Shown here piece after piece: positions 1 to 10,414 of a stretch of 64,000 nucleotides of DNA (the stretch's first letter is position 1; each line of letters opens with the position of its first letter). The stretch is from the NCBI GenBank assembly GCA_964006375.1, contig OZ023264.1, forward strand, positions 19,549,861-19,613,860, given 5' to 3'. The notes beneath the pieces are model-generated. The model was not told the origin of the DNA. It saw only the letters and a list, made by a program, of their open reading frames with translations, and did no database searches. The stretch is from Tillus elongatus (lineage: Eukaryota > Arthropoda > Insecta > Coleoptera > Cleridae). Position numbers and translations under genes: made by a program.

Positions 1-26
1 ACATCGGAGTTTTTTAATTTGAAGTG

Positions 27-114
27 AAGGGGAGGCCCTGGTAATCGAAGCCAATACCATTCAGTTCAGAGGCACACCATCTTACCCCTGGAGCGCCAAG
101 GCTTCTAATATAAT
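27..114 (-). mobile_element. SINE-A head fragment (tRNA-related), copy 3
   Basis: The reverse complement matches the tRNA-like head of the SINE at 2503-2868: a TAGAAGCC start, an A-box-like GGGGTAAGA stretch, and the region leading to a decayed B box. Only the head is present; the body is missing. The B box (CTTCGATTACC) is degenerate. It is probably a truncated, old copy. Confidence 0.65.
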
Positions 115-194
115 GTAAAAAATGGAATAGGGGTCACAAGACACACCAAAAAATAGTTTTTTTGCATTTTTTTAAAAAATATTACAAAGTGCTA

Positions 195-382
195 TGTGGA
201 AACTGGAACCTGTGATGAGCACTAATAAGTACACTTGGAGAACACCCAAATCACCACAAGACATATTTCAGAGACCTTACGAATTTTCTTCCTCTGAAGA
301 TGTTGACATTGTCAACGAAACGATCGTAAGGTCTCTGAAATATGTGTTGTGGTGATTTGGGTGTTCTCCAAGTGTGCTTATT
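195..382. repeat. Head-to-head Penelope-type tails around a hammerhead ribozyme
   Basis: Positions 225-280 and 324-382 are near-perfect inverted repeats of about 57 bp (CTTGGAGAACACCCAAATCA against its reverse complement). Both arms match the 3' tail of the Penelope-like element at 39313-39390, including its GAACCTGTGATGAGCACT stretch at 207-225. No coding part is attached. This looks like a solo terminal repeat with an inverted partner, an arrangement known for Penelope-like elements. It could also be an isolated foldback. Confidence 0.7.
291..331 (+). ncRNA. Hammerhead ribozyme, Penelope type (copy 1)
   Basis: Helix I is CCT 291-293 with AGG 329-331. The core CTGAAGA fits CUGANGA (294-300). 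Helix II is GTTGAC 302-307 with GTCAAC 311-316, a perfect 6-bp stem with loop ATT. GAAA is at 317-320. A two-pair helix III (A320-T327, C321-G326) closes a GATC loop, and the cleavage nucleotide is A328. One unpaired T (301) lies between the core and helix II. Minimal hammerheads with very short helix III are known from Penelope-like elements. All core positions needed for cleavage are present; activity is not shown. Confidence 0.75.
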
Positions 383-399
383 ATTACAAAGTATATAAA

Positions 400-985
400 G
401 AATAAATTTGTAATGAAGCAATTGAGACCATATCCCTAAAAACATATAACATTCTAGAATATTATGACTCATGGTTCCAGAAACTTCAAGAGAGCGTAAC
501 TTAAGAGGAGGAAATTTACGAGTGCTCCTGCTGAATTTTAGGAGAGATCACTCTCTGAATGTATACATTTGGATTATTCTAAACCCACACAGTCGTAAAA
601 GTGAATGTTCCTCGTTTACGATTTCCACTTCATTAAAAATGAAAGTGGGAAAATACATGGAAAGTACAGTTTAAAAGTGAAGGTGGTGTTCGGTTTGGAG
701 CCCACATAAATTAAATTTTCTTATGCTTTTGGTGTAAATCCTAATTTTAGGACAGGAATCAAAGCAAGCTTTTACTGACGTAAAACGTAATTAACTTTAA
801 TTCTTTCGTGTGCTACTTCAAAACATTGTAGCACAAATTATCTACTAAAGTTTGTGTACTTAATTGTTTCTGTTGGGTTTAAATCGGCTTGCTGGGACTT
901 TAGTTATTATTTTGTCACCCAATAATGCATAGCTTATAAAGTCTACTTCGCGTTCGGAAAACCCCACAAAAATGTTGTTAAAACT
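400..985. other. Intergenic, nothing recognised
   Basis: AT-rich DNA. A short open frame at 471-674 (67 codons) has no recognisable domain or homologous copy in the window and is treated as chance. Confidence 0.5.
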
Positions 986-990
986 CTGTT

Positions 991-1109
991 TCAACTGTCA
1001 ATGGAAAGCATTTCCAGTTTACAAAAATTATATTTATTTATATACTTTAACTTATTTGGTTCATCAATTATTGTTGACCTTACTTGTTGAAACTGTTCCA
1101 TATTAAAAA

Positions 1110-1110
<1 letters not shown>
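991..1110 (-). pseudogene. Fragment of an unrecognised repeated peptide (QVR motif)
   Basis: The minus-strand frame reads NMEQFQQVRSTIIDE and continues to a stop at 991. The same peptide pattern (M-E/D-x-F-x-Q-V-R-x-T-T-I-x-E) is encoded at 11331-11400, 14706-14740 and 43924-43965 (minus). I do not recognise the protein. It adjoins the start of a composite repeat, so it may be part of an unknown mobile element or a dispersed copy of a host exon. Confidence 0.4.
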
Positions 1111-1665
<555 letters not shown>

Positions 1666-1796
1666 GCATTTTTCTGCCAGTAATAGCAACGTTATTGTGT
1701 ATGTCACTTTGACATTTGTGAGAATACTTTATCAACTACTTATATATTATGAAAATATAAACATAGATAATCCTATGTTATTGATTTCTTACATTT

Positions 1797-2214
1797 TTTA
1801 GTGAATTTTTACTTAAAAAAATTTACTCATTTTTGCAAATGTGCCTGAACTAGGACCCCTAGAACCCATATCCGGGGTCAGCTTCAGTTTATATATATAA
1901 CTTAAAAAGTTATTAACTGATTTTGGTGAAACGCGGCAGACATGAATCTTTCTTTTATTAATAGCTTCGATGAGTTCGTTGGCCAGGAAAATCGGACAAG
2001 GTTTTTCGGGACAATTTTTAGTTTTCTTTCCAAAAAAAAATTTTATCTCCGAAAATTACAAAGTGGTTTTAATGAAATTTGCTGCATATGTTGCCTTGGG
2101 AAAGTCCTTGCCACATACTAAAATTCAGCTTTCTAGTTCATAGAAAATTGAATTATTCAAACTTGAAGCATTTGATGAAACTTCGCTACCATAACGCAGT
2201 TTCGGGGTCCCTAA
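1797..2214 (-). repeat. Composite repeat, subfamily B, with contracted AT tract
   Basis: Read on the minus strand it has the inverted-end module (CCATAACGCAG close to 2195), the B body, only about five AT units at 1890-1901, the CCGGGGTCAG block and a decayed palindromic end (1797-1830). It shows that the microsatellite may be almost absent from a copy. Confidence 0.6.
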
Positions 2215-2216
2215 CT

Positions 2217-2330
2217 TTTTAGTAGAATTTTCTTTAAAAGAAAATCACTAATGAGGAGATCCCGACTTTTGATTTTTGAAAAAGTTCCTTCAAATGAGCT
2301 CATATCCCGGGTCATTTTGAATTTTTATAT

Positions 2331-2422
<92 letters not shown>

Positions 2423-2500
2423 TCAATAAAAATTCGCTAACATAACGCACTTGCTGAGTCCCGTATTTATTTTCTTACAAACATGCATTATAATTTCGTC
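2217..2500 (-). repeat. Composite repeat, subfamily A, internally deleted
   Basis: Palindromic end at 2217-2252, GAGGAGATCCCGACTTTTG, then the AT tract (2334-2419) joined directly to the inverted-end module (CATAACGCACTTGCTGAGTC, 2443-2462) and the ACAAACATGCATTATA stretch. The entire body is deleted. The SINE that follows lies immediately next to it. Confidence 0.65.
2334..2419. repeat. (AT)n microsatellite
   Basis: Long uninterrupted AT tract inside a composite repeat. Confidence 0.97.
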
Positions 2501-2502
2501 GT

Positions 2503-2868
2503 TAGAGCCTCGGTGGTTCAGGGGTAAGAACGTGTGCCTTTGAATCAAAGGGTACTGGGTGCGATCCCAGGGTACTCTTTTCACTTGTTCAGTACAAACA
2601 TCAGTAACATTAACATCAACCGTAGTTCTGGTATTGTATTTGAGCAAGTTGAAGGTCTGCACGTTCCTCCCTTCGGAGGTGGTGTAAAGCCGTGGGTCCC
2701 GTGTCCATGCGATGTTGGACACGTTAAATATCCCTATCCTCCTTACAGAAAGGCAGGGGTTCGGCAGAATTTCCAGGACAGTGAGGTGAAACTGCTCCCT
2801 GGCGTCGGTGATTGGCCATAGTCGCTGAAATAGGCCGACGCTAAAGAAACAGAAGACACACACACACA
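2503..2868 (+). mobile_element. SINE-A, full-length tRNA-derived SINE, copy 1
   Basis: The head resembles a tRNA gene: A-box-like TGGTTCAGGGGTAAGA near 2514 and B-box-like GGTGCGATCCC near 2557. A body of about 280 bp follows, containing GTCCATGCGATGTTGGACAC near 2703, and the element ends in a (CA)n tail. A second copy on the minus strand at 14838-15163 covers the same head and body, which defines the unit. Open frames read through it on both strands are not genes. SINEs use internal RNA polymerase III promoters and are mobilised by LINEs. Confidence 0.8.
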
Positions 2869-2924
2869 ATTTTGTGGTCCAAATTCCATACATTTAAGGT
2901 CAGCTCAGAACTGACACTGACCGG

Positions 2925-2959
<35 letters not shown>

Positions 2960-2984
2960 TTAATCTATTTAAACAAAGCAGATT

Positions 2985-3232
<248 letters not shown>

Positions 3233-3389
3233 GTTTTAAGAGGAAAAGTTATCAAATTGCCAAAGTAATTTTCTGGCATTTATTGGCCGTTTTGCACTAA
3301 AACGCTTAGCCTTTGTCTGTAACGTACATAGGATTTTGCTATCAACACAAAATATTTTACTTTTGTGCGTTTATCTGGTCATCAGTGGC

Positions 3390-3618
3390 ACCCAATTTGT
3401 TTTTCTTTAAATGCCCATAATTTTTTCCTTTCACAGTATAGGTCCAAATTTTGGTACAGTTTACTTTTGGTGACATAAACCAGCGTACCAAATTTTGCTG
3501 CCCTTACATTGTTTCCGGGAAAAATTAGGCTGATTTTCCTGACCAACGAACTTATCCAAGCCATTTGCATAAGAAGGTATTCACCAAATTTGATCGAAAT
3601 CGGCCCATTATTTTTTAG

Positions 3619-3713
<95 letters not shown>

Positions 3714-3855
3714 ATATAAAAATCAAATTGACTTTGGATATGGGTTTTAGGGGGCCTATTTCGCGCTCATTTGAGGACATTTTTTTTAATTCAAAAGTAC
3801 AGATCTCCTCATTAGTGAATTTTTTAAAGAAAATATGTACTTACCAATGGCGTTT
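3390..3855 (+). repeat. Composite repeat A, body, AT tract and right end
   Basis: Body block starting near 3390, AT tract 3624-3710, AACATATAAAAATC block, GCGCTCATTTGA, then AGATCTCCTCATTAGTGAAT at the palindromic end (3801-3834). The left module is missing. Confidence 0.65.
3624..3710. repeat. (AT)n microsatellite
   Basis: Long AT tract inside a composite repeat. Confidence 0.97.
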
Positions 3856-3938
3856 TAACGATTTTATTTCATTTGGAATTAATCGTACTCTGTATGTACA
3901 AACTAATGCTAACTTTTTACTCATATTAAACTGATATA

Positions 3939-4115
3939 GACGCCCTCGTGGCGCAGGTTGCTAGGTGCCAGCCTGCTAAGCGAGAGGTCCCGGGTTCGAT
4001 TCCTGGGCGAGCCAAGTTCACTTTGTCTGGAAAATTTGTAATAATATTGAATGATGGGAAATGAATGTGCTAATGGCCTGAGATGCCACAAACAATAATA
4101 TTAAATAAAATAAAA
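3939..4115 (+). mobile_element. SINE-B, short tRNA-derived SINE with target-site duplication
   Basis: The tRNA-like head has an A-box-like TGGCGCAGGTTGCTAGG and a perfect B box GGTTCGATTCC. Its T arm folds (CCGGG/CCTGG around TTCGATT), but the acceptor strands do not pair, so this is not a tRNA gene. A unique segment of about 70 bp and an A-rich tail follow. The 11-bp sequence AAACTGATATA occurs at 3928-3938 and 4116-4126 and is the target-site duplication. The perfect duplication suggests a fairly young insertion. Confidence 0.88.
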
Positions 4116-4303
4116 AAACTGATATAAGCAATTTTACTCGCCTGCTTCGGAACACAATAATAATTGAATGATATTTTTTAAGCTACGTACGTCTACTAGT
4201 CTTGTATTATTTTAACATTAAAAAAAACCCACAAACAGACGGTCACCACATCTTAACCAGATCAGCGTCATGTCAGGTTGTAAGGGAGCACCACATCAAT
4301 TAC

Positions 4304-4633
4304 TTATAAAAGATCAAAGTCACAACCAGAAACCTTTTTAATGTCGTTGAGAAGAGAAACTGCTTCAGTGAAACAGATGTACATGTTGTAATGCACTGAA
4401 TTTCCAGTATCCAGGTGTTTCTCTTTACATGTGTGAACGAACATCACATTCTGAAGCCCGAAGTTGATGCAGGATTCTGGCTTCTACTTTACCTTAAAGT
4501 AGAATAAAACAACCTATAATTTTCCTGCGACAGCATTACAGACTTCATTTAATTCACTCGAGAAGTTGGAAAAGCCGAGTTTCCGATGGCTTTCCAACAG
4601 ATGAAACTGACACACACGTGTTTCCCATTCAAT
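4304..4633 (-). pseudogene. Possible decayed gene fragment, 110 codons with two in-frame stops
   Basis: One minus-strand frame runs 110 codons from a stop at 4634-4636 to a stop at 4304-4306, broken only by TAG at 4514-4516 and TAG at 4484-4486. The flanking parts read protein-like text (CQFHLLESHRKLGFSN and TCKEKHLDTGNSVHYNMYI). I do not recognise a family. Either a short intron lies between the halves or it is a pseudogene; chance is also possible. Local GC is higher than in surrounding DNA. Confidence 0.25.
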
Positions 4634-4699
4634 CTACAGGTCTCTCGTATCATTCTAATGGGAAACCTTTTGTTTTTTTCTCCAGAAAATTAGTTGATT

Positions 4700-4930
4700 A
4701 GAATTCTCTTTTAGTGAATTTTTTTCAAGAAAATTCTCTAAAAGAGAGGTAGCGATGGTGAGACTTTCGTAAATTTTTTTGAAATGAGCGCGAATTGTGT
4801 GTGTGTATGTGTGTGTAGGTATCCGAGCGATAACTCAAAAAATACTTAACTGATTTTGACAAACCTGGCACATGTCCTCATTTGATTAAAATCGCATATA
4901 ACGGACATGTTTTTCCCAAAAAAATATACA
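4700..4930 (-). repeat. Composite repeat B, right end, TG-rich instead of AT
   Basis: Palindromic end 4711-4742 (TTTAGTGAATTTTTTTCAAG), B-type GGTAGCGATGGTGAGACTTT, then GAGCGCGAATT followed by a (GT)n-like stretch instead of an AT tract, and the AACTCAAAAAATACTTAACT block. Confidence 0.6.
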
Positions 4931-5480
4931 AAAACATTTTTGAATGCGCTATATTTTTGAAATTAATAACTGGAATGACCCTTTACATGCAGCTATAAAC
5001 GAAATAAGTAAACTGTCGTGAATTCTATGTAATTTAGTTCACAAAATTTTGAGCTTTTCCCAAATAAAAAATCTGAAAGACATGAATTGAAACAACTTAA
5101 GTGGTTAAAGTATGGTGCCCGACAAAGACAGAGTACTCACCTGCCACGCGTAGATTGATACATATACTACAGGCATACATCATAATGCAGCGATAACCAA
5201 ACAAAATAACACACATAAGGCAGGATCGCCACAACATCCTAATGTGCAACGAACGTTCACACACGAACTTTGGCGATCCCACCCTAATGACCGCCTTCGT
5301 ATATATTCGAATGCGCGGATATGTAAAATGTTCAAAAATATCCTAATCTGAAAGTAAGAAGGAAGATAAGGAAATTTTATATCAGCCACTTAAAGTAGAA
5401 ACCAGATGTGATAGTGTGCTTTGTTTATTTATTATGCTTTGACAGTCCTCTTTTGAGGTTAAGTAAATGATTTGGCGAGT
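4931..5480. other. Intergenic, nothing recognised
   Basis: Mixed AT-rich DNA. The open frames at 5097-5389 (minus) have no recognisable domain. About 75 bp near 5395-5480 resembles 5625-5705 (shared TTTTGAGGTTAAGTA), on either side of the AT tract. Confidence 0.4.
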
Positions 5481-5483
5481 TCA

Positions 5484-5485
<2 letters not shown>

Positions 5486-5562
<77 letters not shown>
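5486..5562. repeat. (AT)n microsatellite
   Basis: Long AT tract not obviously within a composite repeat; bounded by TTGGCGAGTTCACC and a GC-rich stretch (GCGGCCGGCGCC). Confidence 0.97.
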
Positions 5563-5563
<1 letters not shown>

Positions 5564-5663
5564 CAATGCAGCTGCTGACAGCGGCCGGCGCCTGGTGAAC
5601 TTGCCCATTGTATATACTTTTAAAATTGGAAACTAAAGAATAATAACGTATTTTGTTTGTTTA

Positions 5664-5958
5664 TCATGGTTCACAGTTCTGTTTTGAGGTTAAGTAGTAA
5701 ATAATTGTCATCGAAGTAGACATAACAACTTGTATGGTTGAGAACTCGATTTCCACTCCAACTCTTACCAGCCTCTTGTTCTCCTTCAGACAGACCCCAT
5801 CACAAACAGCAGTTTGATTTAATAAATTTGACGTTGAAGGGGCACTATTCGCACCTTGTTTGCCCTTCAAAACGCTCAAATCATTATCAGCCTCCAACTC
5901 CCTTACTGCGTATGGTTTATAATCAATATATAATTTGTCACCACGTATATAGGAATTT
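5664..5958 (-). pseudogene. Possible LINE ORF1 C-terminal fragment
   Basis: A minus-strand open frame of 98 codons runs from a stop near 5959 to 5664, with no usable ATG at its start. It reads YIRGDKLYIDYKPYAV near the beginning. This resembles the tail of ORF1 proteins of several LINE clades, where a G/x-DKL-x-ID-G-x-x-Y pattern is common; that is my family knowledge, not a search result. The rest has no recognised motif. It lies just beyond the 3' end of the LINE-J copy on the same strand, so it belongs to a different element. Confidence 0.3.
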
Positions 5959-6027
5959 TTTTACTTAACTAAAACAGTTAACGTCATTTTATTATTATTT
6001 AAACAACACACCACGAGGGCTTACAGC

Positions 6028-6630
6028 CTAAAACCATCGTACCGTGAGTGTCGACAAGGAGGAAAAAGGTAACTTGTTAATTCTGGACTTGAAGGTTTGG
6101 AGGTTCGGGGAGAAGGGAAAAACATGTGCCAGCAAGGAATTCCATAACTTGGAAGTCCTAGGGACAAAAGAACGGGCACAACAAGATGTTCTATGTCTGG
6201 TGACCGGGACAGTAAAATGGTGCATTCGCTCTGTTCCCCTGGTAGACCTGTTAGGGGCAGCAGGTGGAGAAACTATGGAAGAAAGCTCCTCTGAGCAGTG
6301 TCCGTGCAGATATCTATAAAAGAGAGAGAGAGAGAGATCACCAACGGCACGTCGGTGTGCAACGGATGGCAGCGTTTGGGTGAGGATAGGGTTACCGATG
6401 AGACGTATAGCTCTCTTCTGAATAAAGTCCAGGGTAGCGAGTGTAGAAGCGGCAGCAACACCACATGTATGGGAGCAGTATTCGAGGTTTGGTCTTATTT
6501 GTGAAGTATATACGGTATAAAGATTAGCTGGTGAAAAGTATTTGCGAGCCCGAAAGAGGAAACCTAATTTCTTAACAGCTGCTTCTGCAATTGATGTGAC
6601 ATGTTGGTGCCAATTGACATTTCGATCCAC
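6028..6630 (-). pseudogene. LINE-J C-terminal region
   Basis: Open frame of 200 codons. It contains SQIRPNLEYCSHTCG, IQKRAIRLIGNP, LAHRRAVGDLS-type text, SFVPRTSKLWNSLLAHVFP and NLQTFKSRINKL. This conserved tail is typical of Jockey/CR1-type LINE proteins. A (TC)n run coding for Ser-Leu repeats sits at 6317-6336 (seen as AG on the plus strand) and is longer than in copies 3, 5 and 7. Confidence 0.9.
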
Positions 6631-8183
6631 AGAAATGCCAACAAGTGAAAGGACTCATTACTTTGAATAACTTCGTTGTTTATTGTGATGGGTCTAGGGC
6701 TGGTGTATCTCTTATGAGAAAGAAAGCAGGACTGTGATTTGGTGGGGTTGAATTGTACAAGATTTCTACTTCCCAAGTCTAATATTTTTTGGAGATCCAC
6801 GGAGATAGAACCCTCCATGAGTCTGCGATCCTCATATAATTGGGCTAAAGATACAGGCTTAGAATATTGTATATTTGAGTGGAGCTGTCGTCCGCGTAAT
6901 TGTGAACTGAGTTAGATGTGCTAGAGAGGAGGTCATTGATGTGGAAAAGAAACAAAGTAGGGGCTAAAGCTGAACCTTGAGGTAACTCCTGCATTAATTG
7001 GATACAGTTTAGAAGAATGACCATCCACGACAACAGAAATGCTCCGGTTGGAGAGGAAATTTGCTGTCCAGGTACAGAGTTTTGGTGGTAGGCCATAGAC
7101 CGGAAGTTTATTAAGCAGCGCTGCGTGCCAGATCTGGTCGAATGCTTTGGATATGTCTAGAGCGACAATCTGGGATTCACCGTGTAGTTCCATAGGAAAG
7201 GAGGCCGGCAGTTGATCTGCGCTGACGTAATCCATACTGCCTGGCGTGGATTGGACTGTGTTTTTCAAGAAATTTTAGTAATTCGGTGTTTATATACTTT
7301 TCGATCACTTTAAAGACGACTGAAATGAGAGAAATAGACCTGTAGTTGCTAGGAAGTGCTTTGGGACGGGTTGTACTCGAGCAGTTTTCCAGTTACTAGG
7401 GAATATGCCTCTATTGGCAAGTTCTGGTGCGCATTTTTTGAAAACGATTGCTGGGATCTCGTCAAGGCCAGAGGCTTTCCTGGTATTAAGAGAAGAGAGC
7501 ATATTTCTTACCTTTTTAGTTTTGAAAATGATATCCGTCATTTTATGTGCGACATTGGGGACTGTTGGTGGTTGAACATTTAGAGGTGAGTTGAAAGCAG
7601 AATTGTCGGCTAACAACGAGGCAAAAAGTTCAGCCTTGCCCAGGGCGGTAGAAACAATTTCATCCCCTGAGACAAGAGGTCGGAACGTGCTCTTAAAGAA
7701 ATTATTCCCAATAGATTTAGCAAGAGTCCAGAAGGGTTTGCTGCCATTGGAATTTGAGCGGACTTTGTTTTCGATGTGGATATTAAACGAGTTTTTTGCC
7801 TCAGAAAGAATGCGGACATAGCGGTTCCTTGCGTCGTTAAATGCTTGACGGATTTCCGGACTGGGATTGTGTAGAAGCGTTTTGTGAGCTTTGACCTTTT
7901 CAAGTCTGGCCTTGTCATATGATTTGGAGAACCAGGGCTTTTGAGTGGCCGCAGAGGTTTTGTGTGTACCTGGAATAAATAATTCCATGCCCACTTGGAT
8001 AATTTCGGTGACGCTTTGTGAGATATCAGAGGGGTCAGGATGGGAGAACCAGACAGACGCCCATGGAAATGAGGAAAAGTAATATTCCATTTTGTGCCAC
8101 TTTGCGGAGTTGTAGTGCCAAACCATACGTGGGTGTGATGACTGTGTGACCTCGGGTTGCATTACGCAGGAAGCAGTGACCAT
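6564..8183 (-). pseudogene. LINE-J reverse transcriptase region, frameshifted
   Basis: Reverse transcriptase for target-primed reverse transcription. The sequence is split over several frames. 8183-7305 carries the linker and finger part (KPFWTLAKSIGNNF; RKASGLDEIPAIVFKKCAPE). 7268-6933 carries motif A (ALDISKAFDQIWHAALLNKL). 7096-6845 carries motif B-like QGSALAPTLF and motif C YADDS, the catalytic Asp pair. 6818-6564 carries the thumb (SRNLVQFNPTKSQSCFLSHK). Compared with copies 2 and 6 it lacks about 20-60 codons in the palm. It is dead. Confidence 0.88.
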
Positions 8184-8233
8184 GCCGTGGTCTGGCGACC
8201 CAGGGGGGGGGGGGGGGTGACTGATATATTATA

Positions 8234-8818
8234 TCAGTCAGGATTTGTAGTAAGAAGGAGATCTAAGGGATTTGAGCTGTGTGTTGGGATGCGAGGAAAG
8301 TAAGTAGGTTGTTGAACCATATTGGCTAAAGAATTTCTGACTGCAAAGGCCTCCGCTGCTCTTCCTTGTGGATCGGTTTTTGAAGATCCTAGCCATTCCT
8401 TATTATGGACATTGAAGTCACCAAGAATAGTTACCTCGGAGGAAGGATATTTAGAAATCAGATGGTCGGTTTTTTCAGAAAGGTAGTCAAAGAGCTGGAC
8501 AGAGTTGTTGTCAGAAGGTAACCGGTAAATGCAATAGATGAATTTAGTTGCAGCCCTAAGAGGGAGTTTTATCCATAGTATGTCTTTTCTTCCAGCTTCT
8601 AAATTGGGGAGTCTGGTGCAGGGTAGATTGCTACGGACGTACGCGCACACGCCTCCATGCAATCTAAAAGAAGTAAGGAGTTCATACCCCGGGAAATTAA
8701 GATGATTAGTGGCTGTTTTGGCACTGATTTGAGTTTCGGTGAGGAAGAGGAGTTGGGGCCTATTAGCCTGGAGGAAATGGTGGACGGAGATCAGGTTAGA
8801 ATTTAGCAATAAAGTCAC
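8234..8818 (-). pseudogene. LINE-J endonuclease domain (EEP/APE-like), N-terminally truncated
   Basis: This open frame of about 194 codons encodes the target-nicking endonuclease that makes the primer for reverse transcription. Visible motifs are LLFLTETQISAKT (catalytic E region), GGVCAYVRSNL, VTILGDFNVHNKEW (the GDFN metal/catalytic motif) and LDLLLTTNPD. The first strand with the N-terminal Asn is missing because of 5' truncation. Just downstream, past the G run, the usual SDH reads GSPDHGMV, so Ser is replaced by Pro. The frame ends at a stop by the palindrome at 8218-8240. Confidence 0.85.
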
Positions 8819-8835
8819 TTCAATCGAGAACAGTA

Positions 8836-9244
8836 GACGTTATTTAACAATGAAGTTACAGCAAGTAGTTACTTTGTATTATGCTTTTAGTACTGTAGTT
8901 CACCAGATAACATTCTAAATAATAGTTGATTTGGAAGTCGTAAATAACAGACTTCCAATTTCGTTTGTTAATTGGCATGCAAATACAATTTATGAGATAC
9001 CATTCAGTATCTATTATTGATGCATCATTGTCCAATTCTGATTTGATGCTTCATAACGGAATGCAATACTCAGCATAATATCGAACAGTCTGCATATTCA
9101 GGGGTATCTGAAATTTATGTTCATGCTGATACATATGTTGCAGAGAGTGTTGTATTCTATTTACATCCAAGGAAACTCTGAACAGGAAGGTCTAAGCATC
9201 CACAAGATTTCTGTGTTATTCTTTGAGGGAACTTAAAATCTTGA
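8836..9244. other. Intergenic, nothing recognised
   Basis: AT-rich DNA between the truncated LINE-J and the long palindrome. No supported frame or repeat. Confidence 0.5.
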
Positions 9245-9555
9245 AGCAAACCATAGTAGTTATGCTATGCCGATTCTGACACAACACCCCCTGTTATTCC
9301 TTATTGAGGTTTATTTTGCAGAAAGTTGTCGCAAGCTATAATCTGTACATGCGGTTTTTCCACGGAGTCGGAACGGAACGGAAAGGTGTTTAAGATCTAC
9401 CGTTCCGTTCCGATACAGTTCGTTCCGACTCCGTAGAATTACCGCATTTGCAGGTTACAGCTGGGGACAACTTTCTGCCCAGTAAACCTTTATAAGAAAT
9501 AACATGTGGTTTTGCCTCAGAATTGGTATAGTATAAATACTAACCATATCTCGTA
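9245..9555. repeat. Long imperfect palindrome (foldback/MITE-like)
   Basis: Two arms of about 130-150 bp face each other around 9395-9405. Matching stretches are GCAGAAAGTTGTC (9319) with its complement at 9473-9485, ATGCGG with CCGCAT, and CGGAGTCGGAACG (9365) with CGTTCCGACTCCG (9421-9433). The arms extend outward through CCGATTCTGA and CTATGCC. Divergence is moderate. Most likely an old foldback DNA element; a hairpin RNA source is conceivable. Confidence 0.75.
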
Positions 9556-9764
9556 TTTCTTCACCAGAAAAACAATTATTTCTCAGCATACTTTAGGTAA
9601 TGTTGTGCAAAATTAATCAAAATAATAACTAATGACACCAAGCCGCGATTTTGACAAGGACAGTGTCATAAATCTGTTTGTAAATCTGCAGTAAATATAA
9701 TATTATGCTCCGAAACTATTACAAAGAATGTATTATGACTACTTTCAAAATCTCTCAAAGTCTG

Positions 9765-9875
9765 AACGCAGCAAGTGCGTTACGGTAGTGAATTTTCACA
9801 AAAGTGTTTTTAATGGCAAATATGTCTTTTTTTAATGAAAGTAGGCATCAAGTTTCGCTAAATATTTTTTACGCA
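9765..9875 (+). repeat. Composite repeat A, start of inverted-end module
   Basis: AACGCAGCAAGTGCGTTACG and about 100 bp of the A module (GGCAAATATGTC, GTAGGCATCAA). The rest is lost. Confidence 0.65.
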
Positions 9876-10414
9876 AAATTTTGCTAAAAGAATACATAGA
9901 ATTCAAATTAGATACCTAATCGGTAATTAAAATTGAAAATAAAATAATTTGTTTGCACGAAAATCCATTAAAACCTTATTTTCGACGAATTTCGTTTAAA
10001 AAATTTTCCATCAATTGAATAATTTTTCATACAAAAATTCGCAACAAATGTTTCTGCAAAGAAAATTCATATAATTCATTTATAAGAAAATCCGCAATTA
10101 AAAGAACATTTTATACAAGAAAATTTGCTAATAAAAATAAATTAAATAAAAATTAAAAAACTGGTCCGATTTTCCTGGCCAACCAACCATTTCAAGTTAT
10201 TTACCCACCTACCAAAATATAATTTTCCACAAAAACTTTTCGACGACACAACAATAATTTCATGAAAAATTGTTTGCAATTTTTCAAGAAAAAACATTTT
10301 TTTATAAAAACCTATTAAACATGTATCATTAGTTACCAAAATTTCACAAAAACATCTTACAAAAAATGATTTCTACGACGCCCAAAAAAATTTCTGCGAA
10401 AACCAGCTAAATAT
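9876..10414. other. AT-rich degenerate repeats, no gene
   Basis: Recurring variants of GAAAATTCGC / GAAAATCCATT with roughly 30-bp spacing suggest a decayed tandem array. The block CTGGTCCGATTTTCCTGGCC near 10160 is composite-repeat body. Confidence 0.4.

Larger units (their letters stand above)
5985..8835 (-). mobile_element. LINE-J copy 1 (Jockey/CR1-type), longest copy, inactive
   Basis: Non-LTR retrotransposon, 5'-truncated inside its endonuclease. Domains on the minus strand in order are endonuclease (8818-8234), reverse transcriptase (8183-about 6840), and the C-terminal conserved region (about 6630-6028). The 3' end is at about 5985, with TGGTGTGTTGTTTAAATAAT marking the tail. The frame is broken at several points, including a G homopolymer near 8203-8217. 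Six further fragments in the window share the 3' region, so the family was once active here. Clade assignment from motifs alone is uncertain. Confidence 0.9.

Noticed and set aside
2505..2580. tRNA gene
   Set aside because: Only box-like similarity, no cloverleaf with a seven-base anticodon loop, and the unit continues into a repeated SINE body.
3939..4012. tRNA gene
   Set aside because: The B box and T arm are good, but the acceptor strands do not pair, and a unique body, A-rich tail and target duplication follow, so it is a SINE.
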